This document shows positions 7,436-16,302 of a DNA stretch of 43,021 nt, in pieces. The notes beneath the pieces are model-generated. The model saw only the letters and a program-made list of their open reading frames with translations, had not been told where the DNA came from and did no database searches. Position 1 is the stretch's first letter. Each line of letters starts with the position of its first letter. This stretch comes from JAKJEP01 sp964580995. GTDB taxonomy: Bacteria; Planctomycetota; Phycisphaerae; Sedimentisphaerales; SM23-30. The translations under genes and the position numbers were made by a program. The stretch covers positions 1 to 43,021 of the forward strand of contig CAZOMV010000047.1 of NCBI GenBank assembly GCA_964580995.1, written 5' to 3'.

Positions 7436-8608
7436 ATGTCTCACAAAGAAACTATGACCTCCCGGCAGCGGGTGCTGGCCGCACTGAACCACAAAGAACC
7501 CGATCGGGTCCCCATCGATCTGGGCGGATTCCAAACCGGCATTCACAAAAAGGCATATGAAAGCCTGCTGAAACATCTGGATTTGCATGATGACATCACC
7601 ATCATGGATCCGGTCCAACAACTGGCCAAGCCTTGTGATGAACTGCTGCAGAGATTTCATGTCGATGTTCGTTATGTCATCGCGCATGGCCCGGATAGTT
7701 TTCAGGGCAGGATTGAAGAAAACAGACGGAACGGCAGATTGTGGCATGATCTGAAAGATGAGTTTGGCGTCGTCTGGTCCATGCCGGACGATCAGCAGCT
7801 ATACATGGATATTTCGCATCACCCGCTGGCGAATGCAACGATAGATGATATTGCGGATTATCCTTTTCCGGACGGCGGGGACCGTTCTCGCTTCAGCGGC
7901 GTTCGGGAACAGGCCGCACAGTTGCGGAAGGAAACTTCATACGCTCTCTCCACCGGCATTGGCGGAGTCGTCTATGAATTTTGCTGGTATATGCGGGGGC
8001 TGGAACAATGGTTTACCGATACCATTGAAAATCCGACTTTTTGTGAGGCACTACTGGACAAGACGCTGCAATTCTGGCTGAACTATTATACCGGCTTTAT
8101 GGCGGAAGTGGGCGACCTGGTTGATGTGGTGATGATCGGAGATGACCTGGCCGGCCAATTCGGGCCTCTGTTTTCACCCACCTTCTATCGCAAAGTCGTC
8201 AAACCCCGCCAGAAAAAGCTGGTTCAGCATATCAAGAGTATGACCCAGGCAAAGATCTGGTACCATACCTGCGGCAGTTGTATTCCGTTGATTCCGGATC
8301 TGATCGACAACGGCGTCGATATTCTGAATCCCGTACAAATTAGCGCAGCGGAGATGGACCCGCGGGAATTAAAGAAGCAATTTGGCAGCCAACTGGTTTT
8401 CTGGGGCGGCGGGATCGACGCCCAGCATATCCTTCCTTTTGCCACACCCGCAGAAATCAAGCTGGAGGTGCGTAAGAATCTGGAATTATTCAAACCCGGC
8501 GGCGGTTATATTTTCAATAACGTGCACAATATTCAGGCCGGCGTCCCCACCGAAAACATCGTTGCCTTATTTGATGCTGCCTATGATAATGGTTTTTATC
8601 GGGTCTGA
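7436..8608 (+). CDS. URO-D-superfamily methyltransferase-like protein
   Basis: A 390-residue protein of the uroporphyrinogen decarboxylase fold. It opens with the family signature TSRQRVLAALNHKEPDRVPID (split: TSRQRVLAAL, then NHKEPDRVPID). It lacks the substrate-binding RQAGR motif of true HemE, and it carries WYHTCGS around residue 280, resembling the His-x-Cys zinc site of MtaA/CmuA-type corrinoid methyltransferases, followed by GVDILNPVQ and a FWGGGID strand. It is the first gene of the operon and has AAAGGAAA before the ATG. Many glycan and plant-polymer loci carry this subgroup. A role in methyl transfer from an O-methylated sugar or aromatic is possible, but no corrinoid protein or reactivase is in the window, so the substrate is unknown. 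Confidence 0.8.
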   Translation: MSHKETMTSRQRVLAALNHKEPDRVPIDLGGFQTGIHKKAYESLLKHLDLHDDITIMDPVQQLAKPCDELLQRFHVDVRYVIAHGPDSFQGRIEENRRNGRLWHDLKDEFGVVWSMPDDQQLYMDISHHPLANATIDDIADYPFPDGGDRSRFSGVREQAAQLRKETSYALSTGIGGVVYEFCWYMRGLEQWFTDTIENPTFCEALLDKTLQFWLNYYTGFMAEVGDLVDVVMIGDDLAGQFGPLFSPTFYRKVVKPRQKKLVQHIKSMTQAKIWYHTCGSCIPLIPDLIDNGVDILNPVQISAAEMDPRELKKQFGSQLVFWGGGIDAQHILPFATPAEIKLEVRKNLELFKPGGGYIFNNVHNIQAGVPTENIVALFDAAYDNGFYRV

Positions 8609-8639
8609 TAGACTTTGTCTTAAAAATAGGAGAAAGACC

Positions 8640-10622
8640 ATGTTCAAAAATAGTATAGGTGCTATGCTGTTGGTTCTTTTTATCACGGGTCATGTTTTTG
8701 CCGTTTCCCCCACCCAGAAGGAAATAGCCCAATCCAGCCAATGGTTCACCGACTATTTTGCCGCCTCGCCGGTCGTCTCCGTCCCATTCTCTTTTGTTTA
8801 CGACGGCAAGTCATCGGCGGATTTTCTAAAAACCTGGAAGGCAGAAACCCGTGTCCGCAAATTGGACGAGGTGAAGACCGAGCGCGTCGCCACCTATACT
8901 GATCCGGGAACCGGTTTAATCCTAACCTGCCGTGCAATCAGGTATAGCGATTATCCCACCGTCGAATGGACTCTCTATTTTAAAAATTCAGGAACGGCGG
9001 ATACCCCTATCATCGAAAACATCCAGGCACTTGATGCCGCCTTTACCTGCCCCGTCGACGGGGAATTCACCCTTCACTATAACAAGGGTGACCTCTGTGC
9101 GGCGGACAGTTTCGAACCTTTGACCGAGATACTGGGACCGAACATCACCAAACAATTCGCACCAGGCGGCGGACGGCCCACCAACGGCCAGGCCCCCTTC
9201 TGGAACATCGAAACCCAAAATAGCGGCTTCCTCGTCGTGCTCGGCTGGCCGGGCCAATGGTCCGCCAAATTCGAACGCGATAAAGCCTCTACCCTGCGTA
9301 TCTGCGCCGGACAGGAACTGACTCGCTTTACACTCCACCCGAATGAAGAAATCCGCTCCCCTCTGGTCGTCATGCAGTTCTATCAGGGGGACTGGTTTCG
9401 AGCACAGAATATCTGGCGCCGCTGGATGGTGGCCCACAATATTCCCCGGCCCGGCGGCAAACTCGTCCCCACCCACTACGGCGCCTGCTGGAGCAACGAT
9501 CTTCAGCCCCGCGCGGAAACCGAACTGGCGATAATGAACGGTTTTATACGAGAGAAAATCGATCTGGATTTCTGGTTCATTGACGCCGGCTGGTATCCGG
9601 ACGGCGGCAACTGGCCTTACACCGGCACCTGGGTAATCGATACCGAGCAGTTCCCTAACGGCATACGGCCGGTTTCCGACCACGCCCGGGCCAACGGCAT
9701 GCAGTTCGTCCTCTGGTTCGAGCCGGAGCGGGTAGCCGGCGGCACCTGGCTGACCGAGAACCACCCGGAATGGATTCTCGGCGGCAAAGACGGCGGACTG
9801 GTGAACCTCGGCAATCCCGAGGCCTGGAACTGGGTCCTGGAACGATTCGACAGCCTGATTGTTTCCGAAGGGGTGGATGTCTATCGCCAGGATTTCAATA
9901 TTGACCCGCTGGGCTACTGGCGCGGCAACGACACCCCGGACCGGCAGGGCATCACTGAAATTGGCCATGTAACCGGCTACCTCGCCTACTGGGACGAACT
10001 GCTCCGCCGTCACCCGAATCTGTGGATTGATACCTGCGCCAGCGGCGGACGGCGGAACGATCTGGAAACCCTGCGGCGTAGTGTCCCGCTTTTGCGCAGC
10101 GATGCTTTCGGGGATCCCATCACCCAGCAGTGCCAGACCTACGGCCTTTCCTTCTGGGTCCCGTACTTCGGCTCCGGCCTGGGGGCCAGCAGTACCTACT
10201 GGTTCCGCAGTTGCATCTTTCCCGCCTCGCGCGTCGGCTGGGATACGAGAAATACGGAGCTTGACTATCCGCTGCTCCACCGCATGATCGCCGAATTCAG
10301 AAAGGTCCAGCCTTACCTCCTCGGTGACTTCTACCCTCTGACGCCCTATTCTCTGCAAAACAATGTCTGGATTGCCTGGCAGTATGACCAGCCGGAACTG
10401 GACGGCGGCATGATCCAGGCCTTCCGCCGGGAAGAATGTACCGAAGAATCCATAGTCTTGAAGCTTGGCGGGCTGGATCCAAAAGCCTCCTACCTGCTGG
10501 AAGATTTAGATACCGGCAAAACTGAAAAACGGACCGGACAGGAATTGATCGAAAACGGATTGCAAATCGTATTAAAAGAAATTCCTGCCGCTGCCCTTTT
10601 CACCTACCAGCGTATCAAATAA
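8640..10622 (+). CDS. Secreted GH36-type alpha-galactosidase
   Basis: A 660-residue glycoside hydrolase with a signal peptide (about residues 1-21, ending HVFA) that would act outside the cytoplasm. The frame is open further upstream, but the ATG at 8640 has AGGAG nine bases before it and gives the signal peptide, so it is chosen. The N-terminal beta-sandwich runs to about residue 270. The TIM barrel contains WFIDAGWYPDGG (312-323), LWFEPERV (358-365), the probable nucleophile D418 in VYRQDFN and the probable acid/base D488 in LRSDAFGDP. GH36 enzymes cleave terminal alpha-galactose; alpha-N-acetylgalactosaminidase activity is also possible in this family. It starts 31 bp after the URO-D gene. 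A paralogue carrying an additional NPCBM domain lies at 40077-42665. Confidence 0.85.
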   Translation: MFKNSIGAMLLVLFITGHVFAVSPTQKEIAQSSQWFTDYFAASPVVSVPFSFVYDGKSSADFLKTWKAETRVRKLDEVKTERVATYTDPGTGLILTCRAIRYSDYPTVEWTLYFKNSGTADTPIIENIQALDAAFTCPVDGEFTLHYNKGDLCAADSFEPLTEILGPNITKQFAPGGGRPTNGQAPFWNIETQNSGFLVVLGWPGQWSAKFERDKASTLRICAGQELTRFTLHPNEEIRSPLVVMQFYQGDWFRAQNIWRRWMVAHNIPRPGGKLVPTHYGACWSNDLQPRAETELAIMNGFIREKIDLDFWFIDAGWYPDGGNWPYTGTWVIDTEQFPNGIRPVSDHARANGMQFVLWFEPERVAGGTWLTENHPEWILGGKDGGLVNLGNPEAWNWVLERFDSLIVSEGVDVYRQDFNIDPLGYWRGNDTPDRQGITEIGHVTGYLAYWDELLRRHPNLWIDTCASGGRRNDLETLRRSVPLLRSDAFGDPITQQCQTYGLSFWVPYFGSGLGASSTYWFRSCIFPASRVGWDTRNTELDYPLLHRMIAEFRKVQPYLLGDFYPLTPYSLQNNVWIAWQYDQPELDGGMIQAFRREECTEESIVLKLGGLDPKASYLLEDLDTGKTEKRTGQELIENGLQIVLKEIPAAALFTYQRIK

Positions 10623-10693
10623 AAGCGTTACGTGCATGCCTGGGAAGTTGAAACCGCCTGTCCGTTGTAAGACGCTACTAAAAAGGATTTGAA

Positions 10694-12943
10694 ATGAATA
10701 GTTTCGCAACCCTTCTGGTCTCTATGGTATTGTCGTTTGCAATTTTTTTCCTGGGCTATGAATCCCAAACCGTTATAGGAGAAACTTCCCCATCTACTCA
10801 AGCTGCTGCTACTGATAACTCGGAGCTGGCAGCCGGTGCGGAAGTGCCGATAGTGCTGGAAAATGATCATTTTTCGCTTGCCATCGACCCAGCCAGCGGA
10901 GCCATCCTTTCTTTTGTAATTAAAAAAAACAATGGCGAGATGATTGGGGAAAAGCGGCTCAAGGCTAATTTCCGCATCTGTCTGCCTTTGCAGGATTATC
11001 AGGCCAATTATATCGAGGGTATGGAACAGAAGCCGGTTGCGGTTTTTAAAACTGATAATGTTGTAACCGTTCAATTCCAGGGGATGAATTCGCCAAAGGG
11101 TGAATTCCCCATTGACCTGACCTACACCATCGCTCTCGAAGGTGACCAGGTTCGGTTTAAATCAAAACTGACCAACCACTGCAAAGAAGCCATCTCGGAA
11201 TTCTGGTTTCCCCGCCTGGGCGGCTGGACAAACTTTGGCGACGACCGCAATTCGTCAATGGCTGTGCCGGGGTATAATTGTCCTTTCATCGGAAATGTAA
11301 GTTTATTTAACGGATTTCCGGGAAGCAGAAGTTTTGGAACCGATGCGGCGGAATGGTCGGTAAACTATCCCGGTATTCAGATGCCCTGGCTCGATTTATA
11401 CAGCGCCAAATCCGATACCGGCCTGTATCTTGGTTATCACGATGATATCTATCGGCTCTCGACCTGGCATTTTAATCTATATCCCACTACTAGCGGCCGC
11501 TCCCCTGCCTGGCTGAAACCGGAGCAAATCGGCGGTGATCCAATCGGCCTGGTTTTCTCGCATGTGCGATACCCATTCATTCAGAATGGAGAAACTCTTG
11601 ACAGCGGAGATTTTATTATTCGAGTTCACCAGGGCGACTGGCACAAAGGGTCTCTCCTTTACCGGAAATGGTTCACGGATCGTTGGCCCATTGATAAATC
11701 AGACCGGTGGTTACGTAAAAAGAGCGCCTGGTTCACTTCCATTATCTATCAGCCTGAGGATAAGATTGTGGCTGATTATAATCTGTACGGCCAGTGGTGC
11801 CGCGAGGCTTTTGACCAGGCCGGTATTGACTGTTTTGAGCTGATAGGCTGGGATAGCGGCGGATTGGAGCGTAATTATCCTGACTACACTCCCGAAGAAA
11901 AATTGGGCGGAAAAAATGGATTCAAAAAATTACTGAAAGATATTGATGAAAGCGGCGGCCGCTGTCTGGTTTTTGTCAATTACAATATTTTGGATCAAAA
12001 TACAGACTGGTATCGAAGGGAGCTGTATTCTTATACCCATCAGGACCAATTCGGCAAAACACCCAACTGGATGGGCTGGGGGGAAAGCACCTTGATGGCC
12101 CGTACCCAGCTTAGCGTCCGGCGCCATGTATTAGCTTCCGTTGTGCCGCCGATGGAAAAAATTCTTGAGGACCATTATCTGCAGATAGCCCGCGATGGTG
12201 CTCATGGTCTTCAGATAGATAAACTCGTTGTCGGTTCCGCCCTTGATTTCAATCCATTAAACAAGTTGAAACCGGACGTAGCTCTCTGCGAGGGCCTTGT
12301 CCAATCGGTGGCCCGTGTGTGGCAAAAATGCCGCCAGATTGATCCGGATTTCTGCTTTGCTGCCGAATGCTCGGAAGACCGGTTCATTCCTTATATTGAT
12401 GTGTTCTATCGCAGTGCCGGGGGAACCGATATCTCACCCTTACGATATGTATTCCCGGAATGGACCTCAGCCACACATATCGGCGGCGGACTATTTGAGT
12501 TTAACGGAGTCAACGGCGCCGTCCTCACCGGTGCTGTGATTTGCGTCGAACCGCAGTGTTACCAGGGCTCGCTGGGACATCCCCATTACCAGGAGTTGGC
12601 GCGTTATATAAAAGAAGTAGAACGCATCCGCCAGGAACTGGCCGATATTATCTTTCTAGGTAGGTATTACGATTATTTGGACGCACAAATTAACTTGGTC
12701 AACGGTGCAAGACCGGGGGATCTTGTTTTCAAAACGCATGGACATTACCAAACGGATCGTCGAGCCATTGTCGTCGCCAACCTTTCCGGGCAGCCTTATC
12801 AATATCAGTGGGAGTTTGGCCATCGCGATGTAAAAAAGGCCCAACTGTACGCTCCTTTTGAGCCGGTCAGAGAGGCACTCAAAGGCTCCCCGCTGGAAAT
12901 AAAACCGGAAGGATTGCATATACTGGTGGAATCAGTTGACTAA
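10694..12943 (+). CDS. DUF6259-type secreted TIM-barrel protein
   Basis: A 749-residue protein that I place with the uncharacterised DUF6259 family, often found beside glycoside hydrolases. The first ~30 residues form a signal peptide or membrane anchor. An N-terminal beta-sandwich (about 45-290) resembles that of GH36/GH31-type enzymes: it opens with IVLENDHFSLAIDPASGAI and contains LGYHDDIYRLS. A barrel-like region follows with GIDCFELIGWDSGG, QIARDGAHGLQIDKL and CFAAECSEDRF, where D and E residues at strand ends could be catalytic. AAAGGA precedes the ATG. It is 71 bp after the GH36 gene and clearly part of the same operon. Likely a glycoside hydrolase, but substrate and mechanism are not known to me. 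Confidence 0.75.
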   Translation: MNSFATLLVSMVLSFAIFFLGYESQTVIGETSPSTQAAATDNSELAAGAEVPIVLENDHFSLAIDPASGAILSFVIKKNNGEMIGEKRLKANFRICLPLQDYQANYIEGMEQKPVAVFKTDNVVTVQFQGMNSPKGEFPIDLTYTIALEGDQVRFKSKLTNHCKEAISEFWFPRLGGWTNFGDDRNSSMAVPGYNCPFIGNVSLFNGFPGSRSFGTDAAEWSVNYPGIQMPWLDLYSAKSDTGLYLGYHDDIYRLSTWHFNLYPTTSGRSPAWLKPEQIGGDPIGLVFSHVRYPFIQNGETLDSGDFIIRVHQGDWHKGSLLYRKWFTDRWPIDKSDRWLRKKSAWFTSIIYQPEDKIVADYNLYGQWCREAFDQAGIDCFELIGWDSGGLERNYPDYTPEEKLGGKNGFKKLLKDIDESGGRCLVFVNYNILDQNTDWYRRELYSYTHQDQFGKTPNWMGWGESTLMARTQLSVRRHVLASVVPPMEKILEDHYLQIARDGAHGLQIDKLVVGSALDFNPLNKLKPDVALCEGLVQSVARVWQKCRQIDPDFCFAAECSEDRFIPYIDVFYRSAGGTDISPLRYVFPEWTSATHIGGGLFEFNGVNGAVLTGAVICVEPQCYQGSLGHPHYQELARYIKEVERIRQELADIIFLGRYYDYLDAQINLVNGARPGDLVFKTHGHYQTDRRAIVVANLSGQPYQYQWEFGHRDVKKAQLYAPFEPVREALKGSPLEIKPEGLHILVESVD

Positions 12944-13053
12944 AATGCTTCTGATTAATGTGATCGAATGAACATTTTGAAAGGAACACTGAATTCGAAG
13001 GCTTCGTGGTTAAACGTTTACTATGGAAAATCCCAGGTAAGAAAGGTTTTTAC

Positions 13054-16000
13054 ATGATCTCGAAATTGCTATTCCTATGCGGACTATTCAGTTTGGCCTT
13101 TATATCGAGCCTAAGCCAACCGGCCTGTCTCTCTGCCGATGAGGCAAATATCGATGCGGTGGAAGATGTCTTTCGCGCCTTACCGCCTTCAGCCCGGCGG
13201 CTGACCGGGCCGCTCTTGTGGCTGCATGGTGACGAAACCACCGAACGTATTGAATTGGAGATAGCCAAGGTGGCCGAAGGCGGCAACGGCTCATTCACGA
13301 CGGAAGGCCGGCCCGCCCACGACTGGCTGGGCGAAAGCTGGTGGCGGGAACTGGCCATCTGCCGGGATGCCGCTAAAAAGCACGACCTCCAAATGTGGAT
13401 CTTCGACGAAGAGTTTTTCCCCAGCGGCGAGGTAGCCGGCGAAGTGCCCCGCATCTACGGTTCCAAGGTCCTTTATGGGGAAACACAGCCAGTACAGGGA
13501 CCGGCCAACTTTACCAAAACCGGTTTCTATGTTCCCAAGGTAGCCTCCTTTCAGCAGCGCTACAAGGGAAACCTGGTGGCCATTATCGCGGGCAAAGATA
13601 CCGGCGCTGGCATGGATGGCAGCAGTTTGATCGACCTTACGCCCCTGGTCAAGGACGGCTCTCTGGCATGGGAGGCCCCGGCGGGCAACTGGCAGGTGAT
13701 GACCTTCACCTGGGGCTACTACGTGGACGATCAGCGTTGGGCAAATAACTACGGCTACCTGTGGGATCCCATGTCCCCCCTGGTAGATGGTGCCAATCAG
13801 GAGGCGGTGGAATGGTACCTGCGGACGGTGTATGAGGCGCACTATGTGCGTTTTCATGAGGATTTCGGCAAGACCATCGTCGGCTTCTTCTATGACGAGC
13901 CAGATGTACCCGCCGACTGGGGAACGGAAGTTTCGACTGTCCTGACCGAACGCGGCGTGGACTGGAAAAAGGCCCTGGTGGCCTATAAATTCAAGCTGGC
14001 AGGCGAGGAGCAGATTGCGGCTAAATACCATTACATGGATGCCTTTGCTGAGGCCTGGGGCCGGACCATGTATGGCGGCATTACAGAATGGTGTCACAAA
14101 CACAACGTCGAGTCGATCGGGCACTGGATTGAGCATAGCTGGTGCTATCTGACCCCGTGGTTCTGCGCCGGGAATATGTTCCAGGTACTGAAATATACGG
14201 ACATGGGCGGCATCGATATGGTCTGTTCCCAGATCATCCCCGGCAAGAAAGACCTGTCGATGGACCTGATGCCCAAGCTGGCCAGTTCCATTTCACACGC
14301 CTACGGCAAGCGGGATGACCGGGCCATGTGCGAGATGTTCGGGGCCTATGGGCAGAATCTTACCTACCCCGACATGAAGTGGCAAACGGACCTCATGCAG
14401 GTTTGGGGCGTTAACTTCCTCATCCCGCATTCCTTCAATCCCCGGGCACCCCGCGATTTGGACTGCCCTCCATTTTTCTACAATGGCGGCCAGGAACCGC
14501 GCTGGCCGCTCTACCGGGTCTGGGCGGACTATACTTCGCGACTGAGCGTGCTCCTGACGGGCGGGCATCATGCGTGCCCGGTGGCCTTTCTGTTCATCGG
14601 CAGCAGCCACAATGTGGGCGCCGCGACGCCGCCCGAACAGATGACCCGAACCATGCAAGAGGCACTCTTCGACTGCGACTGGATCCCCTACGATGTCTTC
14701 GAGCAGAATACCAAACTGCATGACAAAACCATCCAGTTGTACAAGGAACAATACCGAGTTCTGGTCGTGCCGCCGGTCGAGGTGATCCCTTACGATACAC
14801 TGGCCAAGGCTAAAGATTTCTTCGACCAGGGCGGGGTGGTAATCGGGTACCACTTCCTGCCCACGAAGTCGGCCACTCTGGGCCGCTCTTCCTCGGACAT
14901 CGCCGGCCTTTGTGAGGCAATCTGGGGTCAAAGTCAAACGGAATCCCTGACTGTATGCAAGACCAATGCCAACGGCGGAAAATCGTATTTCCTGCCCGAG
15001 AAGCCCGGTACCGAGGATATCCAGCAGGTGCTGACCGCCGATGCGGGCATTCATCCCACCCTGGAAGTCTTGGAAGGCCGAACCGACAACTGGCTCTATA
15101 TTCTACATAGGGTCAAGGCGGGACGGGATGTGTTTTTCATCTGCAATCAGGATCTGCAGCATGGAACCAAGCAATTTCGTTTTCGCCTCACAGCCGCTGG
15201 CGTGCCGGAGTGCTGGGATGCCATGCGCAACGAAATTACGGCAGTCCCCTACCAGCGGACGGGCGAAAAAACTGTCGAGTTAGACTTGCGCCTGGAGCCT
15301 TCCGAAAGTGTGTTCCTGGTCTTTCAGGACAAAGAACGGAACCTGCCCTTACGCCCCGATCATCTTACCGGACATATAATCGAGGTGGTGCGCGATCAGC
15401 CGGACCAATCCCAAACCGCTGCCACCGCAGAGAAAAAAAATAAGATGAACCTTTCCCTCCATAACGGTCCCTGGGTCTGGTACCCGCAGGGCGAAACGGA
15501 TGTCGAAACAGCCGAGGGAACCAGATATTTCCGTTATCCAGTGAATGTACCGGATGACGCCCGGATTACTTCCGCACGATTCCTGATTACCGCCGATAAT
15601 GCCTTTATCCTCTATGTAAACGGCAAGGAGGCTGGACGCGGCCAGGACTGGACCACCGCCGTCAATATGGACATAGCGTCTCTGCTCCAGCCGGGAGCAA
15701 ACCAGCTAGCTATCGCAGCCACCAATACCGCTGCCAGCCCGGCCGGCCTGACCGGCATGTACCTGATCGAGCTGGACAATGGCCGGCAGTTGGCTGGACG
15801 CATTGACCAAAACTGGAAAACCGCAAGCCAAATCTTTGATAACTGGTCTTCCCTGGATTTCGATGACAGGGATTGGCGGCCGGCCCGGCCCTTTGCCAAA
15901 CTGGGTGTTCCTCCCTGGGGTACTCCCGCCGGAGCCGATCCCGCCACCAATGGTCTGACGGTCAGCCCGGTCCAGGCGGATGTCTTTGCAGGCCGTTTCA

Positions 16001-16221
16001 CGATCCCCGATGAGATTTCCCTGGCTGGAACGCCGGTGTATCTGGTACTGGAGGAACTTAGCCCGGAAGAGGCATCCCAGGTAACATTAAACGGCCGTTA
16101 TGCGGGCGGATTCATCGGCAGGCCATTCCGCCTGGAAGTAGGCCGCTTTGTCCAGCCGGGATCCAACCAAATTACGATTGCTCCCTTTGCCCCGAAATCA
16201 GTCCGGCTCATTATCGAATAG
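13054..16221 (+). CDS. GH106-like secreted glycoside hydrolase (rhamnosidase-type), A
   Basis: A 1055-residue exported protein. A GTG 48 bases upstream is in frame, but the ATG at 13054 has AAAGG seven bases before it and begins a clean signal peptide (about residues 1-29), so it is preferred. The N-terminal half resembles GH106 alpha-L-rhamnosidases: PPSARRLTGPLLWLHGD near residue 44, IFDEEFFPSG at 116-125, then FFYDEPD, GHWIEHSW and CEMFGAYG. The C-terminal third contains galactose-binding-type jelly rolls (FLITADNAFILYVNGKEAG and EEASQVTLNGRYAGG). It shares the order of motifs with the next gene but is strongly diverged. Rhamnosidase activity is the best guess; these large sets contain many untested members. 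Confidence 0.75.
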   Translation: MISKLLFLCGLFSLAFISSLSQPACLSADEANIDAVEDVFRALPPSARRLTGPLLWLHGDETTERIELEIAKVAEGGNGSFTTEGRPAHDWLGESWWRELAICRDAAKKHDLQMWIFDEEFFPSGEVAGEVPRIYGSKVLYGETQPVQGPANFTKTGFYVPKVASFQQRYKGNLVAIIAGKDTGAGMDGSSLIDLTPLVKDGSLAWEAPAGNWQVMTFTWGYYVDDQRWANNYGYLWDPMSPLVDGANQEAVEWYLRTVYEAHYVRFHEDFGKTIVGFFYDEPDVPADWGTEVSTVLTERGVDWKKALVAYKFKLAGEEQIAAKYHYMDAFAEAWGRTMYGGITEWCHKHNVESIGHWIEHSWCYLTPWFCAGNMFQVLKYTDMGGIDMVCSQIIPGKKDLSMDLMPKLASSISHAYGKRDDRAMCEMFGAYGQNLTYPDMKWQTDLMQVWGVNFLIPHSFNPRAPRDLDCPPFFYNGGQEPRWPLYRVWADYTSRLSVLLTGGHHACPVAFLFIGSSHNVGAATPPEQMTRTMQEALFDCDWIPYDVFEQNTKLHDKTIQLYKEQYRVLVVPPVEVIPYDTLAKAKDFFDQGGVVIGYHFLPTKSATLGRSSSDIAGLCEAIWGQSQTESLTVCKTNANGGKSYFLPEKPGTEDIQQVLTADAGIHPTLEVLEGRTDNWLYILHRVKAGRDVFFICNQDLQHGTKQFRFRLTAAGVPECWDAMRNEITAVPYQRTGEKTVELDLRLEPSESVFLVFQDKERNLPLRPDHLTGHIIEVVRDQPDQSQTAATAEKKNKMNLSLHNGPWVWYPQGETDVETAEGTRYFRYPVNVPDDARITSARFLITADNAFILYVNGKEAGRGQDWTTAVNMDIASLLQPGANQLAIAATNTAASPAGLTGMYLIELDNGRQLAGRIDQNWKTASQIFDNWSSLDFDDRDWRPARPFAKLGVPPWGTPAGADPATNGLTVSPVQADVFAGRFTIPDEISLAGTPVYLVLEELSPEEASQVTLNGRYAGGFIGRPFRLEVGRFVQPGSNQITIAPFAPKSVRLIIE

Positions 16222-16302
16222 ACTTTTTTATTACTATCGTTAAAATAAATAAAAATGGAGTTTTATCTCACAAAATACAATTTCAGATATCGGAGACCTG
16301 TC

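Noticed and set aside
7436..8608. Annotation as HemE uroporphyrinogen decarboxylase
   Set aside because: The substrate-binding RQAGR motif of HemE is absent and the gene sits in a glycan operon; a methyltransferase-like family member is a better call.
8988..10358. Long minus-strand ORF of 456 codons
   Set aside because: It is the antisense shadow of the GH36 gene, which has catalytic motifs, a signal peptide and codon structure.
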